The notes below the pieces were generated by a model. It was not told the origin of the DNA. It made no database searches and saw nothing but the letters and a program-made list of their open reading frames with translations. This document shows positions 56,318 through 64,000 of a DNA stretch of 64,000 nt, piece after piece. The DNA is taken from contig CM043966.1 in assembly GCA_014529385.2 (NCBI GenBank), positions 90,220,587-90,284,586 on the forward strand, in the 5' to 3' direction. The stretch's first letter is position 1. Each line of letters starts with the position of its first letter. This DNA comes from Adiantum capillus-veneris. Its lineage: Eukaryota; Streptophyta; Polypodiopsida; Polypodiales; Pteridaceae. The position numbers were made by a program, and so were the translations under genes.

Positions 56318-56795
56318 GGGGTATATATGGTGGGGGCACGGTAGTGGGGGTGTAAGATCTGGTACCTGGGTGGGTGTGGTGTATGGGCTGCACGTATGAT
56401 TGCGGCTGGGTCTGCCAACATCAGAGCAAATCTCTCTTGTGCCGCTGGTGGTGGCAAGTGTAGATCTCCTCGATCTGCATGCAATGGAGTCTTGGAGCTG
56501 TCTATCTAGGAGCTCAAGGGTGTTTCCTAGCTCTAATCGTGTTAGTTTTCTATAGGGTGACCCCTATCTGTGTCTATGTGATGGGTGGCAGTAGGGCAGT
56601 GGTCCTCTGGAAGAAGTGTGCAAGTTGTGATTACCTGCCATCCTCTAATGCCGCTACAGGCGCCAACAATGTCTATGTCTATGTATCTCCAACCAAACTG
56701 GCGCTGATCTCTAGATTCCATGATCTGTGGTAGGGTGGGCGGGGCTCGTGAAACTGTGCTTGATGACGTCCCCTCTCTAGCATGGCCAATGCTAG
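56318..56795. repeat. Direct repeat, copy 1 (about 480 bp)
   Basis: Closely similar to 57315-57795. Landmarks are GGTATATATGGTGGGGGCAC, GTATGATTGCGGCTGGGTCT, GGAAGAAGTGTGCAAGTTG and AAACTGGCGCTGATCTCTAG. On the minus strand, frame 56542-56883 starts M-V-D-P-L-A-P-V-K-K-T-R and is Pro/Ser-rich, probably the start of gag of element G. Confidence 0.85.
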
Positions 56796-56883
56796 GTGCA
56801 GAAGGTGATGAGGAGGATAGCGTCGCTGGCAAGGGTGAGGGCTCTCCCCTCGTCTTCTTAACTGGTGCTAATGGATCTACCAA

Positions 56884-56934
56884 GGCTCTGATACCATGTC
56901 AAAGTCGACAATGCGGAAGCGAAGGGGAGAATGC

Positions 56935-57005
<71 letters not shown>

Positions 57006-57230
57006 CTAAACCAACCAACCTTGGCAATGAATAATGGATACATAATTCAATGGGCAATGGGTTACATTTATACCCACCTCAATAATTGCCCTATCCAGAC
57101 TTTGACAAATAAGTGAAATAAATACCTAAAGGCAAAATAAATATTGGGATCACATTGGGCAGGTCACTTGAGATGCCATAACTTTAACACCTCCATCGAT
57201 CGTGAAAGGACAAAAGTACAAGGTAACAAA
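56884..57230 (-). repeat. Primer site and putative LTR of element G
   Basis: TGGTATCAGAGCC on the minus strand (56884-56896) adjoins TGTCAAAGTCGAC at 56897, a likely LTR start. (GA)n occupies about 56939-57003. The LTR end is not fixed, and the partner LTR was not found. Confidence 0.5.
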
Positions 57231-57314
57231 TTGTGGTCCTGGTGGTAAGGGGAGGGGGTTATCCATGGGGGGCCAAGATCCAAGTTACATGGTGTTTTTT
57301 TTTGGGGGGGGGCA

Positions 57315-57795
57315 GGGGGGTGTGGGTGGGGTATATGGTGGGGGCACGGAAGTGGGGGTGTAAAATCTCGTACATGGGTGGGTGTGGTGTAAGGGTTGCA
57401 CGTATGATTGTGGCTGGGTCTGCCAACATCGGAGCAAATGTCTCCTGGGCTGCTGGTGGTGGCAAGTGTGGATCTCCTGGATCTGCATGCGATGGACTCT
57501 TGGAGCTGTGTATCTAAGAGCTCAGGAGTGTCTCCTAGCTCTAACGGTCTTAGTTTTCTATAGGGTAACCCCTCTTTGTGTCTATTTGATGGGTGACAGT
57601 AGGGCGGTGGTCCTTTGGAAGAAGTGTGCAAGTTGTTACTTGCCATCCTCTAGTGCCGCCACAGGTGCCAACTATGTATATGTCTACGTATCTCCGGCCA
57701 AACTGGCGCTGATCTCTAGACTCCATGACCTGTGGTAGGGTGGGAAGGGCTCGTGAAAGTGTGCCTGATGACATCTCCTCTCTAGCATGGCCAAA
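57315..57795. repeat. Direct repeat, copy 2
   Basis: Second copy of 56318-56795, about 1.0 kb downstream in the same orientation. It lacks the primer site and is joined to LINE sequence at its right end. Confidence 0.85.
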
Positions 57796-59110
57796 AATGC
57801 ATATCTGGTGAGCTTATCTGTAGCTTTCTTTGCCATGGTAAAGCGCGTGGGTGGGCTAGCAAAGGTGACTCCCAAGTATACATAAGTCCTGACTACCCTG
57901 GAAGTATGAAAGATCATGACCTTGGTTTTCCCAATGTTCATTGTCTCCCTCCTTGTGTACTAAATTCTTCAAGAGCCTCTAGGTGTCATTGCAAGCTCTC
58001 TGTCATTTAGAGATCAAAACAATGTCGGCAGCATAAAGCATGATAGGTACTAGGGTACCTTCAAGCCCTTGCCATCAGCTCGCAGTATGCTATTTGAGAT
58101 CTCATCAATGTAGATCCCAAAGAGGATCGGGAAGGAGTGGGCATCCTTGCTTCACATCAATGGTGCTAGTAATAGGGTTTGCTAAGCCCCCCGCCGAGGC
58201 ATCGTACTCTCCTTGCTAATTCTTTCTATCTTTTGTGGTGTGGATGCCCTATCAACTCCTCATTTTTGTGCTAATTTTTTCGATAATGCTTCTTTTAGTG
58301 CTAGGTTTCAATATGGCTGAGTCTACCCTTGATCTTTGAAGTCATGACAGAAACTCAGTACGTTGAACTTTGCGTTGATGTATGCTCATGTGTGTGTGCG
58401 TGTGTTGTGTTTGGGAGCATATGTTTATATCTAGTTCTACACCGGCACTGACGACATTAGTGGGGATGTCGTGGTCTTTTTCAACACTATGCATGATGGA
58501 GTTGATGGTTATATTGTCTTGTGGGTGACTACCATGGGTCTATACCTTGCACTTTCTTGTAAGGGTGAATTTGGGTTTATCCTGTAATTCCTTGGGTCTA
58601 GGGTGTCACCAGACTTGTGGATAGGCACAATAGCGTGTCTAGTCCACTTCTCCGGGAAGCCCTCCGCCATAACCTTGTTGAAGATGCGTGCAATCAATGG
58701 GGCTATGGTGTCGGCTATGTAAATAAGGTGCTCACTCGGTAGTCTTGTGTGGTCAACATGTCTGCGGTGTTGTAGTCGGTGTATGACTCGTGTTTTTTTT
58801 TCTGTGGTTAAGAAATGGAGATGGTAGGTCGTGGCTTGAGTGGCTTTGGGATTGGAGGTTGCCTAGAGACCTCATACAACCTCTCATAATCATGATTCAT
58901 ACTGTGCTTGTGGGTCCTTAATGGGTGTGGTCGGGCAAGGCTCTCTAAGAGTCCGCAATGTTGTCACACTATCAATGCTCACGAATAGGTGGTAAAGCTC
59001 AAGTTCCTCCGCCTCCTCAAAAGCTTGCTGCTTGTGGTGTGTGAGAGTCATCAGCTGCTGTCTGGCCTCCTGTTGTGAGGGCACGGTAAAGCCCTTTGTA
59101 CTCATCATCT
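57684..59110 (-). pseudogene. Diverged LINE ORF2 fragment
   Basis: Minus-strand pieces are homologous to the LINE at 59372-63820. 58890-59108 is the linker before RT. 58509-58697 has A-R-I-F-N-K-V-M-A-E-G-F-P and I-V-P-I-H-K-S-G-D. Near 58030-58180 are V-K-Q-G-C-P-L and Y-A-A-D-I-V-L-I (the RT catalytic box, normally Y-A-D-D). 57684-57941 has N-I-G-K-T-K-V-M-I-F. Frames are heavily broken. A poly-G run (59143-59154) lies at its right edge. Confidence 0.75.
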
Positions 59111-59279
59111 TACTAGTGGGCCTATGGCATAGTCCCCGCCGGGGGGGGGGGGGGATGTGCTTTGTGTTCGGTGTGAGTAGTGTGTGAAAAGGAACTCATG
59201 GCTGATGTGTGGAAGATAGATGAGATTTGGGAGGGTGAAGATGGGTTGAGCGGATGAGGGTCCGCAGAAACTCAGCCAA

Positions 59280-59292
59280 GTGTGTGTGTGTG

Positions 59293-59367
<75 letters not shown>

Positions 59368-59371
59368 GAAA
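59280..59371. repeat. (TG)n(GA)n tract at the LINE 3' end
   Basis: A short TG tract, then about 80 bp of GA repeats, then GAAAT units that mark the LINE tail (read on the minus strand). The same arrangement occurs at 40815-40845. Confidence 0.9.
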
Positions 59372-59520
59372 TGAAATGTTATATTAAATGTCTTCAAAAA
59401 GCCAGAGTGACCTATGAGACCAAACTGATACAAAAGTGGTGAATCTGGTACAATGTCTGAAAAGTGTGAGATTGTGAAAATAAATGCGAAAAACTAAATA
59501 CAAATTATTAGATAAACTTC

Positions 59521-60359
59521 TTAGGAGCATTCTGGGTGTCTGGCTAGAATGCTTCTAATCCTTTGTTGTAGTCTCCTCCGGTGAAGTGTGCTTCTGCATC
59601 TCGGTCGTGGTCGTCTCGTTTTCCTAAGCTCAGCCGCCCTGTCAATGAGGGTGCCTTTGGTATGAATGTGGGTATTCCTTTGTGCTCGCTGCTGGCCTCT
59701 TGCTTCTCCTTCCATTCCTGCTTCTCTCGATCCGAAGAAATCTGTGATCTGCCTCTGAGGTTGTAGTGCTCTTTGTCTTCTCATTAGATTATCCCTGTGC
59801 CGATGTAGTTCCAGTAGGTACAGGCCTAGGCACCTTTGATCTTGGTATTGCATGACTCTATCTAGAGGTCCAAAGCCTTCTTTAAATAGGCAATGGAAAC
59901 GCCCACGTATCTCATAGTAACGGTGCAATGGCATATGTAGTGTAATTCTGTCTCCGGCTCCATTCCGCATAACTTGCAAATTCTGCTCTCAGGTGGGATT
60001 CCCCTAAATTTGCCAAATTCAATTTCCAGTTGGTGTGAGGATGTACGAATCTGACCAATAGCACATCTCAAACCATGAGACAGGTGGGTATCCATGTAGT
60101 TCGGGCGAATCACAGCCATCTTCAGATAGCTGTAGAAAGTCATCTTCGTGCCCAATTCTTGTGTAGGGTCTACCCATGTCCTCTTAGTGTCCAACTGTAT
60201 AAGATCCTGGCGGATGATTTTATTAATCTCCGTTCGTGTGATTGCCAGTGATGGAGCCTCAAAAGAGTATTGGAAGGGGGGTAATCTTTCCATACTGAAC
60301 CCGTGTCTCTGAAACCACGAAGAGAGTTGCGCATACCAGCATGATGTATCTCCTTTCAT
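59521..60359 (-). pseudogene. LINE ORF2 C-terminal part
   Basis: The 59862-60359 frame is in phase with RT and separated from it only by a TAG at about 60366-60368. It contains the CCHC-type segment C-K-L-C-G-M-E, then H-Y-I-C-H-C. The 59521-59979 frame, after a frameshift, continues with R-C-L-G-L-Y-L-L-E-L and a basic end (R-R-P-R-P-R-C-R). The same tail is seen at 41031-41497. Confidence 0.85.
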
Positions 60360-60365
60360 TGCTAA

Positions 60366-61658
60366 CTATGGAGAGGATTCGAGGGCCAATCTAGTATATC
60401 GGCAATTATTTGTATCCCACAGACCATGTATAAAGGACACTGATCTGATAAGAGCTTCAATTTCTATCAGAGGGGCAGCTAGTTCCGCTCGGATAATCGC
60501 GTGTGGTACGGAGGCCTTGGCTCTAATCATTTGGGAAATCATAGATACCAACGGTCTCTCCATTGACTTCCAATTATCCCGATCCACAGATGGTCCCCAA
60601 ATTTGGACCCCATAAAGCATAGCCGAAGCCACCACAGTATCAAAGAGCCAAAGTTTTGTTCGTGGTTCCTGAAACTGCACTTGTGAACACATCCTCTCCA
60701 ACCCTCCCAAGGCCGCAGAGGCTCTGGACAATCTAGCCTCCGCTGCTTTTTTAAGAGTAAACTTCGGTCCTATAAATACCACACAAAGGTATGTGTATGC
60801 ATCTGTGTACTCTACTGTATCCTGGCCATATGCAAATGTAGGTGCCGATCTCCTAACCCACTGCGGTGTGGTGTTAAACACCATAACTTTGGTTTTACCC
60901 AAATTCACCGACAGTCCGCTGTCCTCTGCGAATTTATGTAATTCATCTAACTGCCTCTGCATTCCATCTAGTGATTCTGCTATCAATACAATATCATCTG
61001 CATACAACAACAAAGGGATCCATGACCCTGCAAGTTGAGCACCTCTGTCACCCTCTCTATCAATGTAATCTGATACCTCATCTTTATACATACCAAATAA
61101 AGTAGGGGACAGTGGGCATCCCTGCTTTACTCCAACGGTGGAATGAACAATGTCGGAATCCCCTTCTGGAGTACGTACATAACCAGTTATTGACCCATAT
61201 AAGGCCATGATCCCCCAGATAATCTCTTTGGGGACTCCTAACTCTTGCATTCTGCGCATCAATCTGGCCCTTGGTACTGTATCAAAAGCTTTCCGAAAAT
61301 CCACAAAGCAACAATACATCCTTCTCCCGCTTGCTCTTCCTTCCTCAATAATGGCTTTGAGCGTAAGAATATGATCTAGAGTGGAATAACCCCTCTTGAA
61401 TCCAGCTTGTCCTGTTGCCCTTATGCCCTCATTCTCTGCCCATCTACTCAATTTTTGTTCCAGAATGGATGCGTACAGTCGGGTCAATGTGTGACCCACC
61501 ATAATGGTACGGTAGTTCCCGGGTATCATAGGATCCCCTGACTTGAAAATACTTGAAAATAGGTACGATAGTAGATAATTTCCAAGATTCAGGTAATCCT
61601 TCACACATGACCCGATTAAACAGACGAGCAAGGAGTTCTGAAAGTAGATCCCTTGCAT
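60366..61658 (-). pseudogene. LINE reverse transcriptase
   Basis: A 430-codon frame with the RT blocks F-K-S-G-D-P, Q-A-G-F-K-R-G-Y-S-T-L-D-H-I, F-V-D-F-R-K-A-F-D-T-V, V-K-Q-G-C-P-L-S-P, the catalytic L-L-Y-A-D-D-I-V-L-I and L-G-K-T-K-V-M-V-F. RT uses nicked target DNA as primer to copy LINE RNA. The first residues (to about 61560) are out of phase with ORF2. The true junction is the 10-bp duplication at 61541-61560. Confidence 0.93.
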
Positions 61659-63120
61659 GGATCAGATGTTGTGCTACGAGACCCTCATGATCATATGCTT
61701 TTCTTGTCTTCATCTTATCGATGGCTTTTTCCACCATTTCCGTAGTAAAGAAAGTACTAGTAGCAGGGCATGGCTCTAGCGTATCTGGTAATGGAGGTTG
61801 TCCAGATACCATATATAATGATGTTACATATTGACCCCAAATCTCAAGAGAAGTAATTGTCGGAGGCGATGAGTGCTCGTGAAATAAACGCCAGGCCTCA
61901 TGTGAGTCCTGACTCAAGAAGAGCTGATATAAATCCTTCTCCAGTTTGACTAAAAATGCCCTTTTCTTGCGACGTACTATACGCCGAAGAGCAATCCGAG
62001 ACTGTTTATATGTGATGATCCCAAGTGTAAGCTCTTTCTGGACCTTGGTTCTTGTCTCTCTGCATTCCTCGTCGTACCAACTGTTTTGAGGCATGTTCCC
62101 AGATCCTCTCTTCTGATCAGGCTGAGTATGTGGGTATGTCTCTTGTGCTGCTCCATGTAGTATCTCTGTTAGCTGAGAAGTAATCTCCTCTACAGTATAT
62201 ACTAGCTCGACTGCCCACATCCTATTATAGATCTGTTCCACATAGACTGAATCAGTCTCTGGTGTGAAAGTATATCTTGTGTGCGTCTTCTTCCTTTGTA
62301 CTTGAGAGGCATTGTATTGGAAGGAGATTGATAAGGTCAAGAGAGCATGATCCACTGCAATCCCAACCGGTCTGGGTCCCACCTTAAAGTCCTCGATACT
62401 AGAAATAGAGCTTGGTGAAGTCATGACATAATCCACTGTACTGGCCCCATGCCTGTGCGGGAAGCATGTGAATCCCCCAGATAAAGGGAAATTCTCTAGA
62501 CCATTAAGTATGGCCAAACCATGTGTAGTTGCCATCTCCATGAGATGTCTCCCATATTCAGTGTGTTCTTTATCCTGTGAGTTTCTAGTAAGCCCCTCCT
62601 GTGATAAACCCACTTCTCTGAGCATTTCCTCAGAAGTATCATAGAATACTGCTTGAGAGTTGTCCATTCTGGCATTAAAGTCTCCTAAGAGAACGATGTC
62701 TCCATCTCTAGAGAACTCCCATATGTCATTATTCAATATGGAGAAAGGGGATTGTCCTTTAGGTGAGGAGTAGACTGATGTACTTGGAGGGAAGTAGCAT
62801 ATAGTGATATATAGAAATCTACCTGTCTCGGCTCTCATTCTCACCCACATATACCTTGCTTGTTCATTTTTCCTGATAATTTGTAGTAGTGGTTTCAGCT
62901 CCTCTTTAAATAAGACTGCTACTCCTCTTGAACCCCGGCTACCTCGTAGAGATCTCTTATCTGGTCGACCAGCTGTTTCCCACAAATACCCCTTCACATG
63001 TGGCATAAGCTGTCCCGGTATCTGGTGTGTCTCTGAGTAGAAAACTATGTCTCTGTCCCTAAAGCTGTCTTCAAAGGCACCTACATCTAGCCTATATGAT
63101 CCATTACAGTTCCATTCCGC
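61560..63120 (-). pseudogene. LINE ORF2 endonuclease and linker
   Basis: The endonuclease/exonuclease/phosphatase fold is recognisable: W-N-C-N-G-S (catalytic Asn) just upstream of the first Met, S-E-T-H (catalytic Glu), L-L-G-D-F-N-A-R, S-T-V-D-Y-V and V-D-H-A-L-L. The open frame starts at least at 63120 and overlaps the end of ORF1 in another phase. The first Met is at 63006, too late to include the Asn, so initiation is unclear. After the linker the frame enters RT and is broken at 61541-61560. Confidence 0.9.
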
Positions 63121-63830
63121 TATCCGGAGCGTCGCCCCATAGGTCTCGCACCGTCATGATGAGAGCACTTTTCTAGAACCACTACTTTCCCTCCTCTGTA
63201 AAAGGCGATTTTCCCCTTTTCTCTTGCTGCCCTGATCTCTGGCATCAACTCTTGCATGTGTGCCACTTGTGCCAATGTAAGGTCATCTCCCAGGAAAATA
63301 CCGGTTTTCTTAAGAGTTGGCCTCTTCTTTAGAAATTCTTTCCTTATTTCTATATTTGGGAAGCGGAGAATAAGTGCCCTATCCTTTACGTTTCCCTTCT
63401 CATTGATTCCTTTCTTGCCCACTCTCCATGCACTTGTGTGAGTAGGCTCTGTGATGCCCATGCGTTGTAACAGTTCCCTCACTTCTTCATCTACATTCTC
63501 TTTGTCTTTGACTCCTGTGACCCGCACATGCAGAGCCCGAGTCTTCCTTTTCTGCTCTTCCTCAATGGTCATATTAATAATGGTGGAAGTAGGTGTGGTC
63601 TCAGGCATCTAGGCCTTCCCTTTCTTCGTATCCTCAATCCATTTCTCTGCTTCATCAACCTTTTCTTGTGTCTTAACAAGACGTTCCGCCCATGAAGATG
63701 CCGTTTTCGATTTCTGTTCATCTCCTTCCCGTAGAGCTTTCATCTGATCCTTCATGTCCTCGAGCTCCTTCAGCACCGAAGGTTGGTCGTCTCCCTTCTC
63801 CTTAGTTGCAGAGATGGATGGTGAAATCAA
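63120..63830 (-). pseudogene. LINE ORF1 (coiled coil plus RRM-like domain)
   Basis: 63609-63830 has a charged helical segment (K-E-L-E-D-M-K-D-Q-M-K-A-L). One in-frame stop follows, then 63120-63608 with L-H-V-R-V-T-G-V, R-A-L-I-L-R-F-P and E-K-G-K-I-A-F-Y-R-G-G. The order coiled coil then RRM-like nucleic-acid-binding domain is that of L1-type ORF1 proteins, which coat LINE RNA. The Met at 63608 is simply the first after the stop. Confidence 0.75.
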
Positions 63831-64000
63831 ATGTTATACTAAACGTCTTCAAAAGGCCAAAATGACGTGGAGACCATCTGGGTACAAAAATAAAACGAAG
63901 TAAAATAAAAGCTAAAATGAACATCAGTGTAAATGTCCTTCATTGGGCACTGTGCGAGGATGTACTGTATCGGTCGTCAAAGAGCATCATCAAATTTTAA
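63822..64000 (-). mobile_element. 3' end of another LINE copy, cut by the window edge
   Basis: GTGAAATCAAATGTTATACT then AAACGTCTTCAAAAGGCCAA matches the LINE 3' UTRs at 40840 and 59365. It lies immediately 5' (minus strand) of the LINE at 59372-63820, so two LINEs stand head to tail. Confidence 0.8.

Larger units (their letters stand above)
59372..63820 (-). mobile_element. LINE retrotransposon, nearly full length
   Basis: The minus strand carries ORF1, then ORF2 with endonuclease, reverse transcriptase and a C-terminal CCHC segment, then a short 3' UTR and a CATTT-type tail. Damage is slight: one stop in ORF1, a 10-bp tandem duplication in ORF2, one in-frame stop after RT and one late frameshift. 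It is the best preserved LINE in the window. Endonuclease plus RT in one ORF2 identifies an L1-like plant LINE. Confidence 0.9.

Overview
The window looks like nuclear DNA from a land plant with a large, transposon-rich genome. The evidence is an OBERON/TITANIA-type PHD-finger gene, LTR retrotransposons primed by initiator-Met tRNA (TGGTATCAGAG sites), plant-type Helitron ends (TC at the start, hairpin plus CTAG at the end), and long (GA)n and (TG)n(AG)n tracts. A fern or another plant with long introns is my guess; the sequence does not settle it. I see no prokaryotic genes, CRISPR array, rRNA or tRNA gene.

Only two pieces of host gene are convincing. At the left edge (185-394, +) lies what reads as the last coding exon of an SDE3/MOV10-like RNA helicase. 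At 37346-40742 (+) lies a large first coding exon of an OBERON3/4-like (TITANIA) nuclear protein. It ends at a GT splice donor straight after the PHD region. The family's C-terminal coiled-coil exons are not recognisable anywhere in the following 23 kb, which is filled with nested retrotransposons, so the gene has either a very long intron or a broken 3' end.

Layout. 1-5800: helicase exon, non-coding DNA, degenerate AAGTGCTTT-type repeats and a decayed retroelement. 5824-20145: a decayed Ty1/copia element (J), itself interrupted by an inverted-repeat insertion (about 7919-9950) and by a complete but dead Ty3/gypsy chromovirus (A, 10233-18575). 20146-22931: a young, largely non-coding LTR element (H) inside the leader of a second, internally deleted copia element (I, to about 24555). 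24556-31280: tandem repeats, a rearranged gypsy element with an open integrase frame (K, 27040-29026), and microsatellites. 31313-36582: a non-autonomous Helitron full of microsatellites and a degenerate AT-rich repeat family. 37200-40742: the OBERON-like exon with upstream ATGs. 40822-41835: 5'-truncated LINE. 42046-55652: a nest of three LTR elements (C inside D inside E, with GGATG flanking C) plus a further element-like unit F. 55655-57800: gag-like remains and a duplicated 480-bp segment. 57684-64000: three LINE copies on the minus strand, one nearly intact.

The mobile elements do not form a pathway together; the value of the window is its insertion chronology and its two host gene fragments. 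LTR comparisons by eye put H youngest (about six differences in 318 bp), C older (about forty in 637 bp), and the copia elements and flanks oldest.
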